Positions 43,957 to 53,364 are shown, numbered from the stretch's first letter. The stretch is DNA of 64,000 nt from Flavicella sp963932955 (GCA_963932955.1 CAWVRK010000008.1:29605-93604); one strand, 5' to 3'. Made by a program: numbers and translations. The notes: generated from the sequence alone by a model not told the origin.

Positions 43957-44535
43957 ATGATGAAATTACCCCGCTTTTTATTATTATTTTTTCTTTTGAT
44001 TTGTTTTCAAAATGCAAAGGCCCAAAGCCCAAATTCGAAGTGGGTTGCAGAGGTAGGAGCAAGTGGGTTTTTGTTTTTAAAAAAGAGTGACCGGGGCTTT
44101 TTGCAGCTTCCAAGAATAGGATTTGTTCGCTATGCTTCTAAAGGATTTTCAGTTGGTGCCGGCTTGTCTTTTTCTTCCAACCCAATAGCCGACAAGATTC
44201 TTGTTGCAATCGGAATTGCAGAAAATGGAACCAACCTTTTGAATTTCGACGCTATTGCGCGTTACGACTTTAAATATTCAGACAATAAATGGGTGCCTTT
44301 TGCCTTGGGAGGTTTCGGACTTTATTTCGAAGATGAAACTTCTGCTACGGTAAATTTTGGAGGAGGCCTTACTTATTGGTCCTCACCTAAAATAGGGATC
44401 CAAGTAAAAAGCTCTTACAATCTTGGCGGTCCGTGTGCCAATTTAGAATCCTATGTCGGAATAGTGTATTCCATTTCAAACGATAGAAGATCTAGGAGTG
44501 GTTGCGGATTGAAGTCGGGCTTTTGTAGCGATTAA
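43957..44535 (+). CDS. Outer-membrane beta-barrel protein, small
   Basis: 192 residues from ATG 43957 (a second ATG follows at once). Signal peptide to about residue 24 (ends NAKAQ). The mature part has alternating hydrophobic strands with aromatic ends (WVAEVGASGFLFLKK, FSVGAGLSFSSNP, YDFKYSDNKWVPFALGGFGL), as in small 8-stranded outer-membrane barrels. It ends RSGCGLKSGFCSD, with two Cys that could pair. No specific function is recognised. Monocistronic; converges with the TonB receptor gene. Confidence 0.7.
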   Translation: MMKLPRFLLLFFLLICFQNAKAQSPNSKWVAEVGASGFLFLKKSDRGFLQLPRIGFVRYASKGFSVGAGLSFSSNPIADKILVAIGIAENGTNLLNFDAIARYDFKYSDNKWVPFALGGFGLYFEDETSATVNFGGGLTYWSSPKIGIQVKSSYNLGGPCANLESYVGIVYSISNDRRSRSGCGLKSGFCSD

Positions 44536-44558
44536 TTTTTCTTTTGAAATGCGACCTT

Positions 44559-46922
44559 TTAGAGGTTAGTCCCAAATTTAAGGCCTACAAAAAAGGTTTT
44601 AGGCCTTGTTGGACCGTATACATAATTGGCATCTCTCAAAGGACCGGTATCGAAATCTTTTTGGTAGCTGTCCAATAGGTTTTGAATGCCAATACTCACT
44701 TCCATCCCAAGGTGTTTGTGAGCGTCCAAGTCAAAAAGATAAGAAGATTTTAGGTTCAATTCAAAAAAAGCAGACGTGTTTTCTAAGAGGTCCTCAGTGG
44801 GGTTTTCAGGAGCGCCTGCCAAATGAGGCACAAGCATTCTTCCTGTGAAGACGCCCGAGAGGTTGTTTTGGAATCTTTTTGACGGCGCATATCCCAATAC
44901 AAAATTCCCGTATGCATTGGGAGATTTAAAGAAGTTAGCCGATTTCTCTGTATTGTTTTCCAAAGAGCTCCAATCTTGAGGCTGGTCGTATTTTGATTCT
45001 TGCAAGGTCGCTCCTAATTGCAGAAGCCACATTTTATTAGGACTGTATTTGAGTTCAAAATTCACACCTTTGACATGTGCGTTGTCGCCATTTTCTTTGA
45101 CCCAAGTCATGCCTTCATTGGGTTTTGGGTATCGGTCTTTGTCGATGTTTGATTTTTCATAGGCGACCAAGACAAAAGGGTTTTTCAAATGAGTGTAAAA
45201 CCCTTCCAAGGAAAGAGAAAGAGCCCCAAGAGTTGTGGTGGTTTCCCAATCCAGAGAAGCGAGGTAGCTGTTGGAAGTTTCTGTTCTTAAGGACATTTTA
45301 GGTACGAGAATCCTACTGAGTTCACCTGCGGCCAAACTGGCATGCACATCTTCCGTAAAGACTTGAGGAGCGCGGTATCCTTTAGCAAAACTAGTTCTCA
45401 GCTGCAGGCTTTCAGTGACATTGTAGAGGGCCGTAAAACGAGGGTTGACAATGCGATTTTGGTTTGTCAAATTGTGTGCATCGATTCGAAGTCCTCCCAA
45501 GAGCTTTAGCCGTTCGTTAATTTCCCATTCTTGTTGTGCATAGACTCCAAAGATTTTCAAAGTCTGCGCAATCAAAGCGCTGATAGCGGGCTTGTTGTCT
45601 TCCATGTCGTCATATTTGTATTCGAGACCTCCTGTAAAAGTACCATTTCCTCCAAGAAATTTTTCGAAATCGTAAGTGTATTGCCCGCCAAAGACCCAGG
45701 TGTTGTCTCGAGAATTTCCAAAGCCTTCTAGGCTTTCTAAGAGGGTGTTTTCAAAACCTTCTGCGGGATTTCCTTTGCCCCTTCCACCGTAGTAATTTTG
45801 ATTCTTAGAAAAAGAGGTAGAGCTATAAAATGAAAGAGCGTGTTTTAAATTTTGACTTTTAAATTCGTAGGTAAGACCTCCAGTGACAACATCGGAAGCA
45901 ATTTGTTCTGATATGTTTGCTTCGAAGGGCTGCAAATCTAAGTGATTTCCACCCCTTCTAAATTCGTGAAGCGTATGGAATTCAAGTGTGATTTTGTTGC
46001 GCTCTTCAGGCTTGTAAAAGGCCTTGAAACCAAAAGATTTATTTTCCATACGGGTCAATTCCGTATAGCCATCTCGATCGTAATCGAGGCCTTCACGATT
46101 TCTATACATTCCAAAAACAGCAATTCCTGTATCAAAATCTTCCGATACCAAAGTGCCGTTGAACGTTGTGGCTTTGTCGAAAGCACTGTTGTGAATCGCT
46201 CCAAAGTGGCTGCCTATTTGAAAGCCATTTGTTGTGGGATCTTTTGTGATGATATTGATGGTTCCGGCAATGGCATTTGATCCAAACAAGGCAGACCCTC
46301 CACCCCGAACCACTTCTACCCGTTCGACGGTATTGGTCGGAATCTGATCCAAACCATAGATGCTGTTCAAAGCACTAAAGACAGGACGGCTGTCAATCAA
46401 GATTTGAGAATAAGCCCCGTCCAATCCGTTCATTTTAATTTGTGAAAAACCACAGTTTTGGCAATTGGTTTCGATGCGCAATCCTGGCTGAAAGCTCAAC
46501 CCTTCCGAAAGACTAATGGATTGAGTCGCTTTGAATATTTTGGAATCTGTAACCGTCACCACTACAGGAGCAGTTCGCTTGTTCAAATGCCGTCGTGTAG
46601 CAGAAACAACAATCTGATCCAAGCCCAAAACATCCTCTTTTAGCGAAAAATATAAGGAGAGAATGGTGTCTTTTTCGATGCGAACTTGCTGTTTTACAGT
46701 TGTAAATCCAATCGCTTGAACGCTCAATTGATGGGTGCCTTCGGCAATGGATAAAGTGTATTTCCCGTCAACGTCGGAGGAGGTTCCGAGGGTTGTGTTT
46801 TCAAAAAAGACACTTGCATTTTCAAGAGGCAGCCCGTCGGCAGTGATTGTTCCTGTTATATGTCCTTGTCCCCACAGCAAAAATGGAAGTAGCAATGTAA
46901 AGAAATACAAGTTCAGTTTCAT
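44559..46922 (-). CDS. TonB-dependent outer-membrane receptor
   Basis: 787 residues from ATG 46920-46922. Signal peptide to residue 18, carboxypeptidase-like regulatory domain at about 20-95 (GTITADGLPLENASVFFENT), plug domain at about 115-230 (VERVEVVRGGGSALFGSNAI) and a 22-strand barrel ending in F-V-G-L-K-F-G-T-N-L. It resembles CirA/ferrienterochelin-type receptors. A CQNC motif (C154, C157) at the start of the plug could bind a metal. Promoter and palindrome lie directly upstream, divergent from a DtxR regulator and ZIP transporter, so the ligand is probably a metal ion or metal chelate. Confidence 0.9.
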   Translation of the reverse strand: MKLNLYFFTLLLPFLLWGQGHITGTITADGLPLENASVFFENTTLGTSSDVDGKYTLSIAEGTHQLSVQAIGFTTVKQQVRIEKDTILSLYFSLKEDVLGLDQIVVSATRRHLNKRTAPVVVTVTDSKIFKATQSISLSEGLSFQPGLRIETNCQNCGFSQIKMNGLDGAYSQILIDSRPVFSALNSIYGLDQIPTNTVERVEVVRGGGSALFGSNAIAGTINIITKDPTTNGFQIGSHFGAIHNSAFDKATTFNGTLVSEDFDTGIAVFGMYRNREGLDYDRDGYTELTRMENKSFGFKAFYKPEERNKITLEFHTLHEFRRGGNHLDLQPFEANISEQIASDVVTGGLTYEFKSQNLKHALSFYSSTSFSKNQNYYGGRGKGNPAEGFENTLLESLEGFGNSRDNTWVFGGQYTYDFEKFLGGNGTFTGGLEYKYDDMEDNKPAISALIAQTLKIFGVYAQQEWEINERLKLLGGLRIDAHNLTNQNRIVNPRFTALYNVTESLQLRTSFAKGYRAPQVFTEDVHASLAAGELSRILVPKMSLRTETSNSYLASLDWETTTTLGALSLSLEGFYTHLKNPFVLVAYEKSNIDKDRYPKPNEGMTWVKENGDNAHVKGVNFELKYSPNKMWLLQLGATLQESKYDQPQDWSSLENNTEKSANFFKSPNAYGNFVLGYAPSKRFQNNLSGVFTGRMLVPHLAGAPENPTEDLLENTSAFFELNLKSSYLFDLDAHKHLGMEVSIGIQNLLDSYQKDFDTGPLRDANYVYGPTRPKTFFVGLKFGTNL

Positions 46923-46934
46923 GTAATTTTTTTG

Positions 46935-46942
46935 CAAATATA
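46935..46942 (-). promoter_or_regulatory. -7 box (TATATTTG) of the TonB receptor
   Basis: TAnnTTTG match on the minus strand, 12 nt before the receptor ATG. The 26-bp palindrome begins 4 nt upstream of it. Confidence 0.55.
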
Positions 46943-46946
46943 AGAT

Positions 46947-46972
46947 TAATTTTTAGACATGTCTAAAAATTA
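46947..46972. promoter_or_regulatory. 26-bp perfect palindrome, candidate DtxR/MntR-type operator
   Basis: A perfect palindrome with core TTTTTAGACATGTCTAAAAA sits between the divergent TonB receptor and DtxR-family genes. It fills the spacer and -33 region of the receptor promoter and lies 22 nt upstream of the regulator's -7 box. Its AT-rich symmetrical form resembles DtxR/MntR family boxes, and the regulator gene is adjacent. Confidence 0.7.
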
Positions 46973-46994
46973 GTTTTTACAGGTGAAATTTTAC

Positions 46995-47002
46995 TATCTT
47001 TG
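46995..47002 (+). promoter_or_regulatory. -7 box (TATCTTTG) of the DtxR-family gene
   Basis: Exact TAnnTTTG match only 6 nt before ATG 47009, predicting an almost leaderless mRNA. Confidence 0.6.
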
Positions 47003-47008
47003 GCACCT

Positions 47009-47680
47009 ATGAACACGCAGATATCACAGACGGAAGAGAATTATCTCAAGGCAATTTTTAGTTTGTCTCATTCCCAAAACAAGGCAGTTAGTACCAATAG
47101 CATTGCAGAAAAGCTCAACACCAAGGCCTCGTCTGTTACGGACATGATCAAAAAATTATCGGATAAGAAATGGGTTGATTACGTAAAATACCAAGGTGTT
47201 TTTTTGACCTTAGAGGGAAAAAAAATTGCTGTTCGAATTCTTAGAAAACACCGTCTTTGGGAAGTTTTTTTAGTAAAACATCTGGATTTCACTTGGGATG
47301 AGGTACACGAGGTAGCGGAACAATTGGAACATGTAAAATCCGAAAAACTAACCCAACAGCTAGATGCCTATTTGGAATACCCCACACACGATCCCCATGG
47401 AGACCCCATTCCCGATGAAGATGGGAACATAGCCCACCACAAAGAGATCATGTTGTCGGCTGTTTCCTGCAACGAAAAATGCACAATCATGGGAGTGAAA
47501 GATTCTTCAGTAGCTTTTTTAAAGTATTTGGACAGTTCGGGCATTCAATTAGGAACGCTTGTTGAAGTAGTGAAAAAAGAAGCTTTTGACCAGTCCATGC
47601 ATATTTTATTTGAAGGAAAAAAAAGAAGCATTTCCCAGCAAATTTCAAAAAATTTATTTGTTAAAAAACACCGCCAATGA
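47009..47680 (+). CDS. DtxR/MntR family metal-dependent repressor
   Basis: 223 residues. N-terminal winged helix (1-65: QTEENYLKAIFSLS, then KASSVTDMIKKLSDK), metal-binding dimerisation domain (65-140: HRLWEVFLVKHLDF, DEVHEVAEQLEH, DPHGDPIPDEDG) and a C-terminal FeoA/SH3-like domain (150-220). Metal ligands H, E and H of the primary site are in place. It should repress metal uptake genes when Fe or Mn is sufficient. A TTG at 47000 lies inside the promoter box, so ATG 47009 is chosen. Its stop overlaps the ZIP gene start (ATGA). Confidence 0.9.
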   Translation: MNTQISQTEENYLKAIFSLSHSQNKAVSTNSIAEKLNTKASSVTDMIKKLSDKKWVDYVKYQGVFLTLEGKKIAVRILRKHRLWEVFLVKHLDFTWDEVHEVAEQLEHVKSEKLTQQLDAYLEYPTHDPHGDPIPDEDGNIAHHKEIMLSAVSCNEKCTIMGVKDSSVAFLKYLDSSGIQLGTLVEVVKKEAFDQSMHILFEGKKRSISQQISKNLFVKKHRQ

Positions 47681-48495
47681 TTGCTCAAATTATTCAGTAT
47701 TTTGAATCCATAGACCCCATACTTGCCGCTCTGTACGCCACTCTTTTTACTTGGTTTTTAACTGCTTTGGGGGCTTCTTTGGTCTTTTTTTTCAAATCGA
47801 TGAACCGCGCTGTTTTAGACGGTATGTTAGGTTTTACCGGAGGCGTTATGGTTGCTGCTAGTTTTTGGAGTTTGCTGGCACCCGCTATTGAAATGAGTTC
47901 TGGAGAAGGATTTGTCAAAGTTTTTCCTGCGGCTGTTGGGTTTTTGTTAGGGGCTTTGTTTCTCTTTGGCTTGGACAAAGTTTTGCCTCATATCCACATT
48001 AATTTTAAGGAAGCAGAAGGCATCAAAACACCTTGGCACAAAACCACTTTGTTGGTGTTAGCGATTACCTTACACAACATTCCTGAAGGATTGGCAGTAG
48101 GCGTTCTTTTTGGAGGAGTGGCGGCAGGATTTGATGGTGCAACCATTGGAGGAGCTGTCGCTTTGGCCATTGGTATTGGCCTTCAGAATTTCCCAGAAGG
48201 CTTTGCGGTTGCGATGCCACTTCGCAGGCAAGGGGTGAGTCGCAAAAAAAGCTTTTGGTACGGACAATTGTCTGCAGTAGTTGAGCCTATAGCTGGAGTT
48301 TTAGGAGCTTGGGCGGTGCTGTCTTTTGAGCCTATTTTACCTTATGCGCTGGCTTTTGCGGCTGGGGCGATGATTTTTGTCGTCATAGAGGAAGTGGTGC
48401 CGGAAGCACAACAGGATAAGTATACAGACATTGCTACAATGGGTTTTGTCGTCGGTTTTATTGTCATGATGAGCATGGATGTAGCTTTGGGCTAA
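47677..48495 (+). CDS. ZIP family metal transporter
   Basis: 272 residues with about eight membrane helices. The two metal-site helices are LHNIPEGLAVGVLFGG and QNFPEGFAVAMPL, and a third acidic site is FVVIEEVVPEAQ. This is the GufA-type ZIP branch, importing Zn2+ and sometimes Fe2+ or Mn2+. It overlaps the DtxR-family gene by ATGA, so regulator and transporter are one operon. A hairpin follows at 48511-48540. Confidence 0.92.
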   Translation: MIAQIIQYFESIDPILAALYATLFTWFLTALGASLVFFFKSMNRAVLDGMLGFTGGVMVAASFWSLLAPAIEMSSGEGFVKVFPAAVGFLLGALFLFGLDKVLPHIHINFKEAEGIKTPWHKTTLLVLAITLHNIPEGLAVGVLFGGVAAGFDGATIGGAVALAIGIGLQNFPEGFAVAMPLRRQGVSRKKSFWYGQLSAVVEPIAGVLGAWAVLSFEPILPYALAFAAGAMIFVVIEEVVPEAQQDKYTDIATMGFVVGFIVMMSMDVALG

Positions 48496-48510
48496 TAGCC
48501 TTATAAGAGA

Positions 48511-48540
48511 ACCTTCGATTTCCTAAAAAAAATCGAAGGT
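48511..48540 (+). terminator. Hairpin after the ZIP gene
   Basis: Perfect 11-bp stem ACCTTCGATTT / AAATCGAAGGT with an 8-nt loop, 15 nt after the stop. No U-run follows, so it may act weakly or protect the 3' end. Confidence 0.55.
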
Positions 48541-48570
48541 CATAGGATGTTTTTATTCCGTAGAATTCAA

Positions 48571-48578
48571 TATATTTG
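48571..48578 (+). promoter_or_regulatory. -7 box (TATATTTG) of the AddA-like gene
   Basis: Exact TAnnTTTG match only 3 nt before ATG 48582, predicting a leaderless mRNA. Confidence 0.55.
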
Positions 48579-48581
48579 AGA

Positions 48582-51500
48582 ATGACGCATCCCGCAACAT
48601 TTCAGGTCTACAACGCTTCTGCTGGAAGTGGAAAAACCTACACTCTGGTTAAAGAATACCTCACAATTTTGCTAGGCTCGAACAGCCTCTACACCTTCCA
48701 AAACATTTTGGCAATAACCTTTACTAACAAAGCTGCCGCAGAAATGAAAGAGCGTGTGCTTGAAAATTTGCGTTCTTTTTCGAGTGACGAAAAGAATTCG
48801 ATGTTTTCTGAGATTTGCCAAGAAACAGGGATGGAAGCAACTGTATTGCAAGCCAAATCACGCAATATTTTGGAGAACATCCTTCAAAATTATTCCGCGT
48901 TCAACATCACAACCATCGACAGTTTTACACACAAATTGATTCGAACCTTTGCCTTCGATTTGGACTTGCCGTTGAATTTTGAATTGGAATTAGAAGGTGT
49001 ACGGCTTTTAAAAGAAGCCGTGGATGTATTGATCTCCAAAGTAGGGATGGACCAAAAGTTGACAGATGTCTTGGTCGATTTTACTCTTCAAAAAGTTAGT
49101 GAAGACAAGTCTTGGGACATCTCAAAAGAACTGAACAAGACCGCAAAAATACTTTTGAATGAGAGCGCTGTAGAACAGCTTCAAAAATTGGAATCAAAAT
49201 CCTTGGAGGATTTTAAAAAGCTACACACTCATTTAGCGGCACGCAGAAAAGAGATTGCAGCTCTTTTTGTAAAAAAGGGAGCCAAAGGTCTTGAACTGAT
49301 CGATCAGATTGGTGTAAAGCACTCGGACTTTTCCTACGGGGATTTGCCAAAGTTTTTCCAACGCTTGGTTTCTTTCGCAAGTCAAAAAACTGGAGACATC
49401 AAATTTGTGGGAAGACTGCACAAATTGATGTCCAATGAAACGTTTTACACGGCCAAAACAAGCCCTGCAGCCAAAGCAGCGATTGATGCGGTTGCCACCG
49501 AATTCTTGGCCTTGTACCAAGAGACTTCAGACTTGTTCGAGGAGCAGCACGGCACGTATGTGCTGATGGAATTGGTCTCAAAAAGCCTGATTCCTTTGGC
49601 TGTTTTGAGCCATATTCAAAAAGAACTTTCCCTTTTAAAAAAGGAGAATAACATTTGCTTGAATGCAGAATTCAATCAAATGATTGCAAATAAAATAAAA
49701 AACGAACCCGCTCCCTTTATTTACGAACGAATTGGGGAGAAATTTCGACATTATTTTATTGATGAAATGCAAGACACCTCTTCGTTGCAGTGGCAAAACT
49801 TAATTCCCTTAATTGAAAATTCATTGTCGCAAGAACACGGGAGTTTGTTATTGGTGGGGGATGCCAAACAAGCCATCTATCGATGGAGAGGAGGAGAGGC
49901 AGAACAATTTATAGACTTGACAGCCGCAAACAATCCTTTTCAAACACCCAAAGAGACACGGAATTTGGAGACAAATTTTAGAAGTTACAGCGAAGTCATA
50001 GAATTCAACAACTCTTTTTTTTCACACATCGCCGACTTTTTAACCGATTCCGTATACCGTGATTTGTACAGGCTCGGGAACCAACAGCAAACAAACCACC
50101 GCAAGGGCGGATTTGTAAAAGTGAGTTTTATCGACAAGTCTGAGTTGGACGCAGCGGAGAAAGAAGACGCCTATCCCAAAAAAGTTTTGGAACTGTTGAA
50201 TGAACTTGATGACAATTTCAAAAAAAGCGAGGTTTGTGTTCTGGTGCGAAAAAAGAAAGAGGGCGTTGCAATCGCCAACTATTTGTCAGCACAAGGAATT
50301 GAAATTATTTCTTCAGAGACTTTGCTTTTACAAAACAGCCAAAAAGTGAGGTTTTTGATAGACATCTTGTCTTACATTCAAAACCCTATGAACAAAGAAG
50401 CTAAATTTGGTTTTCTGTCATTTTTGCATCGCTTTTTAAAGATTGCAAAGGATGCTCACTTGTTTTACAAGGAGTTCCTTGGGTTGGAAGGAGTGGAATT
50501 TTACAAACGCCTAGAAGCTTATGGAATGTATTTTGAGCGGGAGCAATTTTTTCAAATGTCTTTTTACGACAGTGTAGAGCAGTTGATTCGTTCGTTTCAA
50601 CTGTTAAAAAAAACAGACGCCTATGTGCAGTTTTTTTTAGATTTTGTCTTGGATTTTCAACGCAATAATTACAACGATTTGTCAGCTTTTTTAGAGTTGT
50701 GGGAACAAAAAAAGGATCAATTGAGCATCACCGCTTCAGAAGGATCGGATGCCGTGAGAATCATGACCGTACACAAATCGAAAGGGCTTGAATTTCCGGT
50801 AGTGATTTTCCCGTGTGATTTGGAAGTCACTTCAGAAATAGATCCTACGGTTTGGTACGAAGATTTAGACCCGAATGATTTTGGTGATTTTCAAACTTCT
50901 TTGGTGTCTTGTTCTTCTAAAATCACACACACAGGAGCGAAAGGCAAGCAGCTGTTTGAAAAAAGACAACAACAGCTGGCTTTGGACAATTTCAATCTTC
51001 TCTATGTTGCTTTGACCCGAGCCGTAGAACAACTTTATATAGTTTCGGAATACAAATTCGACAGCAAAGGCGAAGAGAAGTTACAACGCTATTCAGGGAT
51101 GTATGTGAATTTTTTAAAATCGCTTTCTGGCCCCAACCAATGGCATCCGGAAAACAGCAGTTACGACTTTGGATCGAAATCCAGGGTTTTTCCCATGGAA
51201 AAGCAAGAAGAAATTGTTCCAGTAGCGGTTCAAGAGACTTACGTATCAAGTGTTTGGAAAAATCACGAAATTGTCCTTCTTTCCAACGCCTCTAAAAATT
51301 GGGGCACCCAAAGAGAAAAGGCAGTTAACTATGGCTTGCTCGTACACGAAATGCTTTCAAAAATAACCGTGGCCAAAGACATCCCAAATGTGCTTTCCAG
51401 CTATGTCTCTGAAGGGGTGTTGTCCAAAAAAGAGGCAAGGGACCTTTCAAAAATTCTTTATGCGATAGCTGATCACCAAGAATTGAGTCCCTATTTTCAA

Positions 51501-51767
51501 GAAGATAAAACAGTTTTTACGGAACGAGAAATTCTGACCAAGGATCAAAAAGTTTTAATTCCAGATCGCTTGGTGTTTGACGGGCAAGAGGTGGTCGTCA
51601 TTGACTACAAGACGGGTTCATATTTAGAGAAGCACGCGCTTCAGATTCAATCTTACGCTGCCCTTCTGACCGAAATGGGTTTTTGTGTAAGCCAGCAGTT
51701 TTTGGTCTATTTGGGAACAGAACTAAAAGTTGTAAGCCTCCTTAACCTCTTTGATAAAGTCAAATAA
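48582..51767 (+). CDS. UvrD-type helicase-nuclease, AddA-like
   Basis: 1061 residues. Walker A ASAGSGKT near residue 15, Walker B IDEMQDTSSLQW, motif III-IV LLVGDAKQAIYRWRGG, motif V TVHKSKGLEFPVVIF and motif VI YVALTRAVEQLYIV form an SF1A helicase. The C-terminal PD-(D/E)XK nuclease has D-Y-K in VVVIDYKTGS. This is the AddA-type subunit of a RecBCD-like double-strand-break processing enzyme. The AddB-like partner is at 55148, separated by two OmpA genes. A TTG at 48576 lies within the -7 box and is rejected as start. Confidence 0.88.
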   Translation: MTHPATFQVYNASAGSGKTYTLVKEYLTILLGSNSLYTFQNILAITFTNKAAAEMKERVLENLRSFSSDEKNSMFSEICQETGMEATVLQAKSRNILENILQNYSAFNITTIDSFTHKLIRTFAFDLDLPLNFELELEGVRLLKEAVDVLISKVGMDQKLTDVLVDFTLQKVSEDKSWDISKELNKTAKILLNESAVEQLQKLESKSLEDFKKLHTHLAARRKEIAALFVKKGAKGLELIDQIGVKHSDFSYGDLPKFFQRLVSFASQKTGDIKFVGRLHKLMSNETFYTAKTSPAAKAAIDAVATEFLALYQETSDLFEEQHGTYVLMELVSKSLIPLAVLSHIQKELSLLKKENNICLNAEFNQMIANKIKNEPAPFIYERIGEKFRHYFIDEMQDTSSLQWQNLIPLIENSLSQEHGSLLLVGDAKQAIYRWRGGEAEQFIDLTAANNPFQTPKETRNLETNFRSYSEVIEFNNSFFSHIADFLTDSVYRDLYRLGNQQQTNHRKGGFVKVSFIDKSELDAAEKEDAYPKKVLELLNELDDNFKKSEVCVLVRKKKEGVAIANYLSAQGIEIISSETLLLQNSQKVRFLIDILSYIQNPMNKEAKFGFLSFLHRFLKIAKDAHLFYKEFLGLEGVEFYKRLEAYGMYFEREQFFQMSFYDSVEQLIRSFQLLKKTDAYVQFFLDFVLDFQRNNYNDLSAFLELWEQKKDQLSITASEGSDAVRIMTVHKSKGLEFPVVIFPCDLEVTSEIDPTVWYEDLDPNDFGDFQTSLVSCSSKITHTGAKGKQLFEKRQQQLALDNFNLLYVALTRAVEQLYIVSEYKFDSKGEEKLQRYSGMYVNFLKSLSGPNQWHPENSSYDFGSKSRVFPMEKQEEIVPVAVQETYVSSVWKNHEIVLLSNASKNWGTQREKAVNYGLLVHEMLSKITVAKDIPNVLSSYVSEGVLSKKEARDLSKILYAIADHQELSPYFQEDKTVFTEREILTKDQKVLIPDRLVFDGQEVVVIDYKTGSYLEKHALQIQSYAALLTEMGFCVSQQFLVYLGTELKVVSLLNLFDKVK

Positions 51768-51974
51768 GTAATTTAGGATACTAAATTCTTTTCCCGAAGA
51801 AGCGGACCAATTTTAAAAAAGACGATGCTAATTTAACAGCTTTTTTTATGAGATATATCTCATAAAAAACAACAAAAAAACTCCTTTTTTTTTAAAAAAA
51901 CCTTTTTAAAACGACTCAAACAGTTATTTTATTTATATTTAACAAATATTTATAAAAATTAAATTTATTCAATT

Positions 51975-53339
51975 ATGAAAAATTTCAAAAATGCCATGTG
52001 GGCAGTTTTACTTTTTGTTGGTTTGACAACAAGCGCTCAAAATGATAAAAATCTATGGGAACTGAGTATAGGAACCAATTTTGTGGATTTTAATGATTCC
52101 TCTCTTTTGGGTGATTTTGGAGGATTTTCTTCTGACTATTTTAAGTTTGATGATTCAAATTCTGGCCTAGCGATTTCCCATATCTCGATTTCTAGGTATT
52201 TGAACAAAGGATTTAGCTTGGTATTGGCAGGATCAAAAAACAGCATTACCAAAAGTTCAAAAGGAACGATTGAAGACCTTTCCTTTTTTGCCTTGGATCT
52301 TGCTGGAAAATACGATTTGAATGCTTTGCTAGGTGAAACCGGTTGGTTTGATCCTTATGTACAATTTGGCATTGGTAATACATGGGTAGATAGCAAGTCT
52401 TCCTTAACTTTAAACCCAGCTTTTGGTTTCAACCTTTGGTTCAATGAAAGATATGGCTTCAATTTGAAAAGTTCCTACAACAGTATTTCGATAGGAAATG
52501 ATTTTGGGTCGGATAATTTGTCTTCTTATTTCCAACACTCACTTGGTTTGTCCATTCGCTTTGACCACCGAAAAGATACGGATGGAGATGGGGTTTACGA
52601 CAAGAAAGACGCTTGTCCAAACGAGGCGGGATTGGTCGAATTCCAAGGATGTCCTGACAGTGATTCCGACGGTATTGCCAATGCAGACGATGTGTGTCCA
52701 CTTGATGCAGGTCTCCCAGAATTCAACGGTTGCCCTGACAGCGATGCAGATGGCATTATAGATGGAGAAGATGCTTGCCCAAAAGTAGCAGGTTCCAAAT
52801 TGAACAAAGGATGTCCGTGGCCAGATACGGACAAGGACGGTCTTTTAGACAAAGACGACGCTTGTCCTAGTGAAGCAGGAGATAAATTAAACAACGGCTG
52901 TCCTTGGCCTGATACCGATGGAGATGGAATTACAGACAGAGACGATCCTTGTCCAAATGAAGCAGGTCCATTGTCCAACAATGGTTGCGCCATCAAATTG
53001 CCTGAAGCGCTGGAAGAACCTATCGTTTTCGCTTTGGGAAAACATTCTTTTTCAGAGGGAACACCTACTTATTTAAACAAAGTAGTTCTGTTTATGCAAG
53101 AATTCAGCGAGGCAAAACTTACCATCAATGGCCATACCTGTACAATTGGCTCTGATCGAGTAAATGCAGCACTCTCTTCTTTAAGAGCGGATGCGGTGAA
53201 AGACTATTTGGTTTCAAAAGGAATAGATGCAGGCCGATTGGATGTAAAAGGATTCGGATATAGCATGCCTCTTGCTTCAAACGAAACTGCGGCCGGACAA
53301 GCTAAAAACAGGCGAGTGGAGTTGGTTGTGAAGAAATAA
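51975..53339 (+). CDS. OmpA family protein with thrombospondin type-3 repeats (copy 1)
   Basis: 454 residues. Signal peptide to about 21 (TTSAQ), N-terminal beta-barrel to about 195, then five or six TSP3-like repeats (DTDGDGVYDKKDACP type, Ca2+-binding Asp-rich) to about 340, and a C-terminal OmpA domain (about 345-454). In the peptidoglycan-binding loop the usual GHTD is GHTC, while the Arg 15 residues later is kept. It should tether outer membrane to wall only if this change is tolerated. The next gene is a clear paralogue; each has its own terminator. Confidence 0.9.
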   Translation: MKNFKNAMWAVLLFVGLTTSAQNDKNLWELSIGTNFVDFNDSSLLGDFGGFSSDYFKFDDSNSGLAISHISISRYLNKGFSLVLAGSKNSITKSSKGTIEDLSFFALDLAGKYDLNALLGETGWFDPYVQFGIGNTWVDSKSSLTLNPAFGFNLWFNERYGFNLKSSYNSISIGNDFGSDNLSSYFQHSLGLSIRFDHRKDTDGDGVYDKKDACPNEAGLVEFQGCPDSDSDGIANADDVCPLDAGLPEFNGCPDSDADGIIDGEDACPKVAGSKLNKGCPWPDTDKDGLLDKDDACPSEAGDKLNNGCPWPDTDGDGITDRDDPCPNEAGPLSNNGCAIKLPEALEEPIVFALGKHSFSEGTPTYLNKVVLFMQEFSEAKLTINGHTCTIGSDRVNAALSSLRADAVKDYLVSKGIDAGRLDVKGFGYSMPLASNETAAGQAKNRRVELVVKK

Positions 53340-53364
53340 ACAAGCACTCGCGCCACACAATTTT

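Noticed and set aside
51895..51975. Possible promoter TATATTTA upstream of OmpA copy 1
   Set aside because: It lacks the final G of the -7 consensus and the region is extremely AT-rich, so the match is not informative.
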